Positions 13,960 to 24,820 of a stretch of 64,000 bases of DNA are shown here, in pieces. The translations under genes and the position numbers were made by a program. Source of the stretch: Corythucha ciliata (taxonomy: Eukaryota; Arthropoda; Insecta; Hemiptera; Tingidae); NCBI GenBank assembly GCA_038030265.1, contig CM075943.1, positions 5,890,001 through 5,954,000 on the forward strand, read 5' to 3'. The notes beneath the pieces are model-generated. The model was not told the DNA's origin and ran no database searches. It worked only from the letters and a program-made list of their open reading frames with translations. Position 1 is the stretch's first letter, and every line of letters begins with the position of its first letter.

Positions 13960-14960
13960 CTCTATTAGTCACTGGTAATTTCGTCGTTTAAAACTGTCAA
14001 TTTCGTCCTGGAAACTTATCAATGGACATTTGTCCCAGAAACTGCGAATTCCGTTCTAGAAACTGTCCATTTTGTCCTGGAAACAGTCAATATCGTCGTC
14101 AAGGCTATCAACGTCGGACAAAATTAACAGTTTCCACGACGAAGTTGATAGTTTGAAGAACCGAATTGACAGTTTCTAGAACGGAATTTTGACTGTTTCC
14201 GTTGACAAACTGTCCATTGATAGTTTTCAGACTAAATTGACCGCTTCAAGGACAAATGCCCGATGTTTCCAGGACGAAATTGACAGATTTGAACACTATT
14301 CGACAGTAATTTATAAGGGCGAAATTGAAAGTTTTGATCGACGAAATTGACTTAAAAACTTCATGGTCTGAGCCCAAATTCCCCGACGCTTATTAACCAC
14401 GGAATCAAGGTTTTGACTCTTTTGCTATGTAGAAGGAAATCGAGCCTCTAAGTCAAGATTGAGAGTTCCCAGGACAGTATTTGTAAGACGGAATTGACAG
14501 TTTAAAGTAAGAAAATCACAGTTTCGAATAAAATGAACGACGAAATTGTCAGTTCATAGGTAGAAATTAGGAGTTTTAGGACGACATTGATAGTTTTGAC
14601 GAAGAAATTTACAATTTCCAGGACGGAATTTACAGTTTCTAGAACAAAATGGACACGAAATTGGCAGTTTCAGGTCGATAATGAAGGGTTTGGCGACAAA
14701 ATTGACTGTTTCGAGGACGAAATTGACAGGTCACGGCATCGTTTTGAGGGTTTCTCTAGTACTCGACTGTTTCGAGTGAATGAGCTCAAAAACCCCGTGC
14801 TGTGAGACCTAATTGTCGGCTACACTGGATCTCGTTTTGTGATCTTTTGCCATGTAAGAAGGAAATTGACTGATTCCAAGACAAAACTGTCAGTTTCTGG
14901 GGCGAAATTGAGAGTTTTTCCAAGACGAACTTGACAGTTTTGCCGAGGGAGGGATTAAGA
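13960..14960. repeat. Family D array with orientation switch
   Basis: Units of about 21 bp such as GACGAAATTGACAGTTTCCAG. From 13960 to about 14110 they read in the opposite direction (AAACTGTCAATTTCGTCCTG), and after about 14112 forward, so the centre is an inverted repeat. Confidence 0.85.
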
Positions 14961-14994
14961 TAATCCAGTGTGAAACCCGAATTCTCGTCAGTGA

Positions 14995-16110
14995 CTGATT
15001 TTCCCGTGGTTTTGGTGATCTTTAGGGTGCGAATGGTCAATTTGACCATTTTTAGGAACGCGAATGGTCGTTTTTGCCATTTTTAAGGCCACTGATCACG
15101 TCAGTTTAAGCCTTTTCAAAGCCCGAATCTGTCAGTTTAGCCGTTTGAGTGGTGAGATGGTGGGGGGCGTGAGTTTTCAGTACGACCAGCAGCCCTTTTA
15201 GGGCCCGAATCAGTCAGTTCTACCACTTTCAACGGATGGATCGTCCCTAACGCTTTTCAAAGAGCGCCAATGACCAGTTAGACCATTTTTAGAGCCAAAC
15301 TTTGTTGAAGATTGAAATTGTTAAGGCACCCCCCCCCCCTCAACTACTAATTTTATTCCTCCCTAGAATTGACTGACTCACGTTCAAGAATAAATATGGA
15401 AACCCCTACAACTTGAAGGGTGTTGCTATAAATCGAGTCCTTCAGCCCAAAAAACCTCAATGTTGGCTCCATAACATAAAAGCTTTAAAATTGGAATCTG
15501 GGACTGGCGCTAGACACTCTTATTCTTGTAACGGAAAAGGGTTAAATTTGGCAAACTTATCCCCTGAAACTAATCATTTGGCTATAAAAGCTGACATTTT
15601 ATGCCCAGAAACTGCCAATCAGCAGTTAAAGGCAACTTTTTGGCTTAAATCGAGAGAAACCGCTGATTCGCGCGAGAAAAAGCGCTCATTCCGGGGTAAA
15701 ATTCGAGCTAAAACAGGGGAAAAGTGCGTGAACCTCACAATTTAAGCCACAAAAATGCTTTAGGAAGCCGTAATTTGCGAGTTCGCTATTATGGCCGCAA
15801 AACGGAAAAGGTTATCAATTTTAGCTGTGAACAAGCGCTTTTTCAAACACTTTTAGCTGTTAACTAGATTTTTACAGTGCAAAGGATCAGTTTTGATATT
15901 TTTAAGGCACGAATTCGTTGGCAGTTTAGCCATTTTTAAGGGCTCGGTTTTTGGCCATTTTTGAATAGGGAATGGTACTAATTAATAAGTTTCGTCATTT
16001 CTCGGGTACGATTGCCAAGTTTAGCCATTTTTAGGGCGCGTCAGTCGAGCAATTTTAATCGGCGATGATAATCAGTTTTTAGTAGCCATTTTGATTTTGA
16101 AGGCACAATT
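14995..16110. repeat. Mixed family B, A and C units
   Basis: Family B in minus orientation at 14995-15310 and 15890-16110; family A units at about 15640-15870; C/E-like phrases (GCCCAGAAACTGCCAATC) between. 15640-16110 is a shortened copy of the composite at 35380-36070. Confidence 0.75.
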
Positions 16111-16361
16111 AGTCAGTATATTGGGAATAGCTAGTTTCCGAAAAAAATTTCCGGAGGGGATTTTTTATTACTTCCAGAACTGAGACCGGAGATCGGTTCC
16201 CAGGCCCGGAGACTCCAGGCGTAAACCGGAGATCTAGCAACCCTACTTTAGCACCCCCCCTCACCCAAATAGATCAGGCCCTGGTTTCCGAATCAAGTCG
16301 TGTGGGCTATTAAGCAAATTTAAACATCAGCAACACTCACAATCAGTAGTAGACCTACTAC

Positions 16362-17749
16362 CAGGCTCGGATCCACAGTTTGCTCAAAGAGGGGGCCATG
16401 ACCCCCATCCTGTACCACCACAGTTTTGGACGCGATGAACCCGAAAATCAGCGCGTTCAACCTTGCTCCCGCCCTTATCTTTTGACCTCTTTGGCACGTT
16501 TTCTAGAGGTAAATGCCCGAAGGGTCTCATAAACCACGTCCGGTTCAAATAGAAACACTTTGAAAACATGAACGTTCAGCCTAAAAAACCGTCCCTGGGC
16601 GATTTCTGGCAAAAACGACCAAAAATTAAAAAAAAAAAAAACATTGGTAAAACCGCGTATTTTGTCGAGCGTTTGAAATGGTTTTCACTGTGATACCAGG
16701 TTCCAAACCACAGAACACGGCAAAGGTTCAATCTTAGCAGTCGTGGATTCCAAGCTGCTCAGGAGGGTTGAGCCCTCTCCATTAGTTTCGTCATTTTTAG
16801 AGCGTGAATCCAGTCAATATAGTCATTATCAAGGCGCGAATCGTCATTTTTGCCATTTTTCAGGCCATAAAAATAGTCACGTCAAGCCAAAAGCAAAGAA
16901 TGGTCAGTTTGGCCATTCGTTGCTCGCGAATGGTCGATTTTGCACTCTTCAGGGCTGAAAATCATCTGTTAAGGCCTTTTGTGGGTGCGAATAGTCAGTT
17001 TAGCTGTTTTTCGAACGCGAATATGGTCCGTCAAGCCAGAGACGTGAATGATCAGTATTGACCATTTTTGGCGCGCGAATTGCCAGCTTAGCCATTTTTA
17101 GGGCGCATTAAGTCCGTTTGGTTATTTTTAAGAGCGGGAATTTCCGGTTTGGCAATTTTTAGGGTGCGAATATAGTCAGTTCAGTTATTTGCTAGGCGCT
17201 AATCGTCAGTTTATCCACTTTGGGGGTCGATTGCAGTCAGTTTAGCTGTTTTTATGGTGGGAATAGCCATAGTTTGGCTATTTTTAATCAGTCAATGGCT
17301 GTCAAGCCATTTCTAGTAGAGCGGTACACACAATTTTCCAACCCCTTCCTATATTAGCAAGTCTGATCGGCGGCTGAATCTTTAAAATTTTGGGGTTTCT
17401 CTACACAGAGAAACCCCAAAATTGAGACAAAATTTTCGTTTTGTCACCGTCCGCTCGTAGTGGTGACCCTGGAGTAAATAGAATCGGCTGATACCGAGAC
17501 CATGACGTGAAATATTCATTTCTGGACCGTTTAAGGCACAGTATTTTTCTGTTAAAAACGCTTCGGGGGGGGGGGGACTAATAAATATCGCCTGCCTCAG
17601 AACAGAACCTTTCACCCTAAAATTTGAGAATGTCATAATCCTTCGTTAGATTTTGGGAGGTGCTTTTGATTATGTTTATGCGAAAGTGACCTCGCGACTT
17701 CAATGGAGGAACCATGGCCCCTGTGGCCCCTCCCTTGGATCCGCCACTG
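16362..17749. mobile_element. hAT-like non-autonomous element carrying a family B array
   Basis: Ends CAGGCTCGGATCCA and TTGGATCCGCCACTG are inverse of each other. The 8-bp flanks are CCTACTAC (16354-16361) and CTTACTAC (17750-17757), one mismatch, fitting a hAT target duplication. Inside are degenerate 30-bp family B units in minus orientation (16780-17310) and a perfect 17-bp hairpin (17386-17423). No transposase. Confidence 0.7.
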
Positions 17750-18140
17750 CTTACTACTGGTCATGAATTCGGCTTAAACATGCCAATTGCATTGAATGGG
17801 ACTGGCGGCGGACATGTATGAACCATGAACGCTGTATCAGCATGATCTTTCGACATTTTTCAATATGTAACATAATTTCCCCTCTGTATTCTTTCATTCT
17901 TTCTTATCTTGTTCACGACTGACCGAGCGATTTCGGATTATTAAATCACACACACGTGATCCCATTACTTTTTATCAGCCCCCCAAGATGTTCTTACACT
18001 GTATTCTGCAATTTTTACATTTAACACGACGGATTTATCAACCAAATTTAGTTAATCGAACCAAAGCGAGACAAGTATTAACATCAGTCCAGGAAACTGC
18101 AACGAAGCCCTCTTCACCGTTAGTCCATAACAGAAATTAG

Positions 18141-18197
18141 AACGTGGGAAAATTTGGCAAAATAGCATGGGAAATTCCAAAGCACATTGAGTGGGCG
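18141..18197 (+). other. Possible 57-nt internal exon, unrecognised
   Basis: The stretch follows AG at 18139-18140 and ends at GCG|GTAAGG. One frame is open for exactly 19 codons (NVGKFGKIAWEIPKHIEWA) in phase 0 on both sides. I do not recognise the peptide, and a chance match of weak splice signals is possible. It would run opposite to fem-1. Confidence 0.15.
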
Positions 18198-18765
18198 GTA
18201 AGGAACGAAAGCTTACTCAATTTTTGTGTCGAAATGGAGCTAATTAGTACTAATTTGAAGGGAGTACTTCAAGCGAAGCCCCGCATCCTGCTTGGTGGTG
18301 GGAGGGAGGGAGGGGGGTACATTGTCTTATCGAGGCTGCTGATTTTTCGTGCGAGAATAAATGATAGTGGGGCGGGGGAGGGGAAGGGTTTCCCGAAGTT
18401 AGCCAAAGCGTAACTTTTATTTCGTCAATTTGAGCGACAATGATAGAAAGAGGTTGAGGATGGCCTGGAAAAGGTCAAAGAACCCTATGACAAGAAATGG
18501 CGAGAAATAAAAATTGCGAGCTATTAAAAGTTGGCGGGGGGCGTAATAAAAACATAAAATCCGGGGTTTCATCCTTTTCAGAGGTTCATAGCAATGTTTT
18601 TTTTTATACAACTGGAGAGAAACAAAGCCACAGACCGCCCCAGGGACTAAAAATTGGGCGTTGTGAACGTGTTGCCATGGGTCACCAAGCGATACAAGAA
18701 TGCGAACAAAAAAATAAAATGTTTTGCCGTGAAAATATCGAAAATTGATAAATTAAAAGGCTTAC

Positions 18766-18825
18766 CTTGAGACGTTTGAGTTTGCCATCGCGGGCAGCGT
18801 TATACACAACATTTTTGAAATCCAT
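18766..18825 (-). CDS. FEM1: fem-1 homolog (FEM1A/C type), first coding exon only
   Basis: Twenty codons read MDFKNVVYNAARDGKLKRLK and stop exactly at a consensus donor (AAG|GTAAGCC). This matches the N-terminus of FEM1A/FEM1C, which starts MDLKTAVFNAARDGKL and leads into ankyrin repeats; FEM1B starts differently. FEM1 proteins are substrate receptors of CUL2 ubiquitin ligases that recognise C-terminal degrons. The frame is open upstream, but family length supports this ATG. No ankyrin exon is seen on the minus strand between 1 and 18765, so intron 1 should exceed 18.7 kb, or the exon is orphaned. The surrounding 17.8-19.7 kb is comparatively repeat-poor, as expected for a 5' region. Confidence 0.78.
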
Positions 18826-19857
18826 TTTAGCATAATATGCAATTTCAACTCGTACTCGGTCAGATAAGTCCTTTATAGATTTAAATATCACTTTGTCTCT
18901 CCAGAAACAATAAAAAAATTCGCGAGAGAACAAAAAGAACACAAAAAAAAAAAAGGCTGAGCGAAATTAAACGATTTTTAAGGACGCACTGTGTTTAAAA
19001 ACTTAAGGGATTTTTAACCCGTTCGCTATGGAAACACCTGCTGATTGTATGAAAATTCTTCGGGAGGGTTGCTTTTCCTTTACTGCATTCAATGTTGTAA
19101 AAAAGGACGTACTACCCGAAAAACTAATCTTTACAAGCAACGCTCTTAAGCAGCGATCCGCCCTGCCAGCTGAGTTAACTGAGAGGTAAGACGGAACAGA
19201 ACTGAAGACTCGAGCTCTGAATCACTTTCTAAAAAAAAAAAAAATATTGAACCGAAAAAATTAAAAATACGATAAAGAAAAAAAACTTCCCTCCACCATT
19301 TTCCTACTCGGTGGGGAGCGAAAAATCCTGCAAGAAAGGGAAGGAGGAGGAAAGTCTCGCGGTCGCGTCGAGCGAGACAACAAGGACATTCGGAAACTCG
19401 GGGCCGAACAACCCGTTGCGGAGATTGTTTGATGGAACAAGAAGTGAGAGGGGCCTCCCACCCAAGGGGCCAGGAAGAACTGATAAAAATGAACATTTTT
19501 TACTCAGTTTTTTTTTTTTTTTTTAACAATTGTGCCGGCAGAGCTTGCTCTTTTGAAGAGTCGTTTAAAGAGAGTAGTTCCATTTGGCACCGGAAAATAG
19601 CGCTAGCTGACAGGGGAAAAACGAGCGTGAACGTGAATTAATTCACGCGTTTCAACGCATCTCTCATTTATTGCGAGTTTGAGTATAGAATTTGACAATA
19701 AATTGTGTCAAGGAACAATCACAGAGGTTTCAAACGCTTTGAACTTTTAGTTGGGAGCAATCCCATCAACTTGGAAAGAATAGGCGACCGTCAGAGGGGC
19801 GGATACACAGATTTGACCGGCTCGGGGCACTGGGAAAGTATCGGGCCAATATACATA

Positions 19858-21392
19858 CAGGGTGGAAGGGTATAAGTGTAAAGAAAAAAATTGGGTAAAA
19901 TTAGACCTCATTTGCGATCGAAAACACCCCATAACCCATGGTCCGAAAATCAAAACCCTTCGAAATATGATTTTTCTAGCATCTTTTTAGGATAACATCA
20001 TTTTCCTGGACAAAATGCCAGTATCTCGCTTCCCAGCTGACATTCTACAAATTTTGACTATGGATTTGGGAAGAGCTCTTTCCTGTCAGGACTATCAATT
20101 TTCGTAAAAAAATAACTGTTTCTGTGTCCTCGGCAGCTCCTCAAAGTAAGTAAGAAAGAAAAAAGAGCGATTTTTCTATTCGAAATCGCTTGTTTTGACC
20201 TGTAAATTCAAGTAATCCTTGCGAATTTCAACATGCTCAGCGTCATGAAAACCTCACCCGAAGTGGTCCATTAAATGTAACTGACTTTGAACTTCTACCA
20301 GAGTATCAATCAAATGTCGCTCCGGCAGCTGGCTGTCGAATAAAGTGTATTTCTCTTCTACGAAGTTCGGCGTTTTCAGTTAATTTGCGATTAGGCGACA
20401 AAAATTACCACTTGATGTGACTATTTACTTTTATTTAAAAATTTCTGCCAATTAATCGCTAATTTACTGAAATTCGTAGTAGTGAAATGAACTCTATTCG
20501 ACAGCGACGACAGCCAGCTGCCGAAACGATATCTTTTGATGCTTAGGTGAGCGCTAACATTCAGTTACAATCCAAGAACCGCTTCAGATGATGTTTTAAT
20601 TATTTTTCGCACGTTGAAATTCGCAAGGATTGCTTGAATTTACAGGTCAAAACAAGCGATTTTGAATAGAAAAATCACTCTTTTTTCTAAAAAACTGTCA
20701 ATTAATTAAACAAACGCTCATGAGTAATTTTGATTGGGGATACGTTGGAGAAGTTTTTCTGATCCATCGAAAATCGATAGGCGGAGATTTAGTATGGACA
20801 AGTGGTGATTGACTTTAATTGAAAAAGTATAAAAATTCCTGTTTCGCAAAACTTTGAGAAGCTGCCGAGGACACAGAAACAGTTATTTTTTGACGAAAAT
20901 TGATAGTCATGACAGGAAAGAGTATGCTCTTCCCAAATCCATCGTCAAAATTTGTAGAATGTCAGCTGGGAAGCGGGTTACTCGCATTTTGTCCAGGAAA
21001 ATGATGTTATCCTAAAAAGATGCTAGAAAAATAAATATCTCGAAGGGTTTTGATTTTCGTACCATGGGTTAAGGCCAGGTCACACCTATCATGCACGCTT
21101 CCGATCCGACACCGATCATGCATGTCGGATCGGAGACTGTGGAAACCCTCGTAACGGTTAGACTATATTTGGGTTGGAAAGGCAATTTGAGAGGGCTGAG
21201 AAGCGTAATAGCCGTGAATTATTCGGTATTAACGCCTATTACGGTCCCCACACCTATCTAAAAATGCATGATCGGTGTCGGATCGGAAGCGTGCATGATA
21301 GGTGTGACCTGGCCTTTATGGGGTGTTTTCGATCGCAAATGAGGTCTAATTTTTCCCAATTTTTTTCTTTACACTTAAACCCTTCCACCCTG
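19858..21392. mobile_element. CAGGGTG-ended foldback element with a nested MITE
   Basis: It starts CAGGGTGGAAGGGT and ends ACCCTTCCACCCTG. Arms include AAAACACCCCATAACCCATGG, shared in inverted form near 21310-21330, and GTTTCTGTGTCCTCGGCAGC near 20120 matched near 20865. Inner parts also pair (GCGAATTTCAAC near 20222 with GTTGAAATTCGC near 20614). A 244-bp MITE interrupts the right arm at 21072-21315. No open frame resembling a transposase is present, so it is non-autonomous. Confidence 0.85.
21072..21315. mobile_element. PIF/Harbinger-like MITE with TTA target duplication, nested
   Basis: Ends are AGGCCAGGTCACACCTATC and its inverse. TTA flanks it on both sides (21069-21071, 21316-21318). 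The uninterrupted host sequence (ATGGGTTATGGGG) is seen in the opposite arm of the same foldback at about 19930, which confirms the insertion and the duplicated TTA. Confidence 0.88.
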
Positions 21393-21398
21393 TGTATA

Positions 21399-21720
21399 CA
21401 GGGTGATTCAGGAGGAATGTGAGAAACTTGCACTGATAGTGCGAACCAGGTACGTACTATCACTGGTACGCAATATCACCCAGGGGTGTAGGTACGGGAG
21501 GGGAGGATATGGGGGATATATCCCCCCCCCCACCAGAGCCACAACTATACGAACGAAGGATCACTAGTACCATAACGAAGAGCACCATAAAATCTCCAAA
21601 AATTGAGCATTTCACGTTGAAGTTAGGTTTAGCGCAGATTTTCTGCACTTAAAGCAGCCCGAAAAGGTTCGAGTACGTTTTTCTTTGGACTTCAGACCCA
21701 ACGCAGTAGTGTACCGAGGT
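21399..21720. mobile_element. One end of another CAGGGTG element
   Basis: CAGGGTGATTCAGGAGG starts six bases after the end of the previous element. No opposite end was found; a G/C homopolymer occurs near 21521. Sequence after about 21540 is unassigned. Confidence 0.5.
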
Positions 21721-21724
21721 ACGG

Positions 21725-22545
21725 GGGTTATATTAGTGACTATAATTGCTAAAAAGCGCTGATTCGTGGTCTCGCGATGCAACTTCCAGAGGCCATTCTT
21801 CGAATAAATTGTGGAAATCAACGCAGAAGTGTTGTATTTGGGCAAACCCCGCGGTTAAAGTTGAGAAAACACGCTATAATATTGACAAATAAAAGACGCT
21901 ATCAGGTTAAAATTCGACGAAAATGGCGAATTCAATACTGAAATGGCGTAAAATCGCCCATTCGCGTGTGAAAAAGGGAATAGGATGCTGAACAGCCGCA
22001 AAATTAGCACAAAACGCTATTTCAAAGCTGAAATTGGGAAAATCGTTTATTTGCAATTTGCAGATATGAAGTTCTGGAAAAACGTTACTTTGCGGATACA
22101 AAATGAAGAAAATCACTAATTCGCGGCAAAAATTGAAAAAATCAACAATTAGCGCAGCTACAGTCAAGAAAAACGTTAATTTTCAGTTCAAATTGGGGAA
22201 AAGTGCTAATTCTCACTTAAAAATGGAAAAAATTGCTAATTTGCAGCTCAAATTGAGTCAAACGCCAATTCTTGGCAAAAATTGACAAAACTCGGTAGGT
22301 AATGCACGGGTTGGAAACGCTACCACGCTGCTAAAATTTAGAACAAGCAAAAATTCGCTGCTAAAATTGAGAAACATCACTAATTCTCGAATTAAGTGTC
22401 GTGAATTAAGATTCGCACCTTCTGAAGGCATTTTTGTGGCAAAAATTTAGAAAAATCGCAAATTCATGCATAGCTATAGTACAATGTTAAAAAATACGCT
22501 AATTCACGGCTAGAACTGAAAAAAAGCAATAATCTGTACCTGTAA
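21725..22545. repeat. Family A tandem array
   Basis: Plus-orientation family A units; starts after a GTACCGAGGTACGGGGG segment similar to that near 10020, and shares the GGCCATTCT...AATGTG-AATCAACGC segment with 10530-10600. Confidence 0.85.
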
Positions 22546-22558
22546 ACGTTACATAATA

Positions 22559-23130
22559 CAGGGTGTTCGCAAATTAGATGCTCAGAGAAAATATGGTGAT
22601 AGTACACGTCATTTGCGATCAAGTTCACTATTTGACGTTTTTCGAAATTCGGCTTAGCTTCCGTGATATAACTCATTTTGCGTATTTTCTTCTAATCCCT
22701 ATGTTTTTTCGATAAATGCCCTCCTCGCGCTCATCAACAGGTGCTAGGCTAAAAGTAAATAGCTCATTGGAAAGAGCACAAAATTTCCTTTGAAATGAGC
22801 TATAAAATGAATAAAATGATCCAAGATCGACAGTGGTAGGGCAGCCGATTTCCGAAGGAAACTTGTTATTCGTATTTTCACACATTTTTCCTAGGCGATT
22901 TTCACATTTCCGTCAAATAAAATTATTTTTTTCCATTCATGGGAAAAACTTCCTCATTTGGTGAGCTTTCAAATGAAATGACGTGCAATAATTGCTTATT
23001 TCTTGGATTTCCCTTGGAGAAATGACCAATAAACTAAAAAAACACAGCCACGGAATTCAAATTCAGCGTCGTTTTCCACTACGCTTTTTTCTCAGAAACT
23101 GCTCGCAGCCTGCCGATTTTCTACTTATGA
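22559..23130. mobile_element. One-ended CAGGGTG element
   Basis: It begins CAGGGTGTTCGCAAATTAG and shares the internal phrase CATTGGAAAGAGCACAAAAT with the 30.4-31.7 kb and 47.6 kb elements, as well as a GATATAACTCATTTTGCG-like segment. No inverted right arm follows within 1 kb, so it is truncated. Confidence 0.6.
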
Positions 23131-23176
23131 AGGTGGGTTAACTGAAACTAGAATCTTGATTATCTTAAACAGTAAC

Positions 23177-23615
23177 GGCTGGTTTACACGATGCCAGTAA
23201 GCGAGCCAGTCGACTGGCACTTGTTATTGGAGCCTAAAAGCTTCTAAAGGCACCAGTTATTGGAGCCTGTCGATTTACGCCAATCCGTTTAGACGATTCA
23301 AGTTACCGGTGCCAGTCAGCAGAGTTCAAAACGATGGATATCAGATAACAAGCGTAAAAATGACTGATATGATAAGTGAATGCTGGACTGGAGGATGAAA
23401 ATTTCGTTCACACGGTACCAGCAGATGGCACCAGTTCATTTTTTGGGGTGGTAGACCCTAGAATGCTCACTGGCTACTTCCAGTGTAAGTCGAATGGTGG
23501 GAATTTTTTTTTTTGGAATGGCACGGCACTGGCGCCAGTAGATGTTTACATTTGGCCAGTCAACTGACACCAGCTACTAGATCATGGTCACTGGCGCGCC
23601 ATGAAGAAACCAGCC
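23177..23615. mobile_element. Foldback MITE with GGCTGGTTT ends
   Basis: The left end GGCTGGTTTACACG is matched by AAGAAACCAGCC at the right. CCAGT/ACTGG motifs recur throughout in both orientations. Flanks are TAAC and TTA, so a target duplication is not clear. Ends resemble the TTA/TAA MITE group. Confidence 0.6.
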
Positions 23616-23799
23616 TTAAATGAAAGACAACAATTGAAATTAGATGGATTTTGGAAGACAAATACTTGAAAAAAAAGAAGGAATAACATTTTATAATAAT
23701 TGCTGAAAGTGGCCACCGTCTTCCCTTTTGCACAATAGGCATTAGGGACCCTAGAGTAATATTCAGAAAATAAAATAATCAGCCTGGTCAAATTTAAGA

Positions 23800-24230
23800 G
23801 AAAGGTTAATTTTAAGCCTCAAAATTGAGAAAATTGCTAATTTGCGGCTAAAAATGGAAAAAATCGCCAATTTACAGCTAAAATTTCGCTAAACGCCAAT
23901 TTGTGACTGAAGTTGAGAAAATTCGCTAATTCACAGGTTTCAAACTCTATACGAGGCGTCGCCGCTACAATTTAAGAAAAGCGCTAATTCGTGGTTGAAT
24001 TTGAGAAAAATTATAATTTCCGCCAAAAACTGAATATACGCCAATTTCGCCGGTTCTGAAGGCAACTTTTCAGGCTAAAATTGAAAAAAAAGCGCCAATT
24101 GAAAACCGCTAATCTGCGGCTGAAATTGAGAAGAACTATACGCTCGGCCAAAAAAGCGCTAATTTGCGGGTAGAGTCCAAAAATCGCCCCTAACTGTGAG
24201 ATTGAGGCAACGATGAGGCCAGCAAGAGGT
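23800..24230. repeat. Family A tandem array
   Basis: Plus-orientation units (AAAATTGAGAAAATTGCTAA, TTTGCGGCTAAAAATGG). Confidence 0.83.
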
Positions 24231-24327
24231 CCAGATTCAAGAGTGTGCTGGCTGGGTGGAATGATGACTAAAACGTGAAATTACCTCCTCCCCCTCCCCC
24301 TTGAGAGATTTCAACCTACGCCACTGG

Positions 24328-24820
24328 TCACAATGTCTGGCGACCTTTTTATACGCAGTCAACCGGAAGGAGCGGCGTTTGAAAAATGCACACAATTTTT
24401 TTATGTTTGAAAGGTGACAGACGGTACAGTTCAAGGGCGATACCAATGATATTGCGTGAAATGTAACGTCTTAACACGAAGAAAACATCAGCCGAAGTCA
24501 AAATCGAACGCAATCTTTTCCCCCTCTAGTCCTACCGGTTTTCATACTTTTGTCATGCAACAGTTTTTCTCCCAAATTCCACGGAGCATATATCGGTAAC
24601 CGCTACGCAAATGAAAAAAAATGAATAGATGTGAATTTATCAGAAATTATGCGAACGTTATTTTTACATTTCGGCATCTAGGCGCTAACGCTAGTAGTTT
24701 CCTAGATATTGGTGAAAACCCGAAAATGGTCGCACATTTCGCCCTCTTCAGAGTCACACTCTACTCGAAAACTCGGGGAATTTTGGTGAGGTAACCCCTG
24801 GGCACCTCCCAATATTTTTA
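24328..24820. mobile_element. Single arm related to the 61.3-62.9 kb foldback element
   Basis: From CACAATGTCTGGCGACC to ACTCGGGGAATTTTGGTGAGG the sequence follows the right arm of the 61317-62864 element (about 62330-62800) closely, in the same orientation, including GTAACCGCTACGCAAATG and GGTGAAAACCCGAAAATGG. No second arm is seen nearby. Confidence 0.8.

Larger units (their letters stand above)
17758..19857. other. Repeat-poor flank of the fem-1 first exon
   Basis: Apart from the fem-1 exon I recognise no gene here. The stretch lacks the 20-32 bp arrays that fill its surroundings and probably holds the fem-1 promoter and 5' UTR (above 18825) and the start of intron 1 (below 18766). A possible small exon on the plus strand at 18141-18197 is listed separately. 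Short A/T homopolymers occur near 18600, 18940, 19235 and 19507. Confidence 0.5.
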
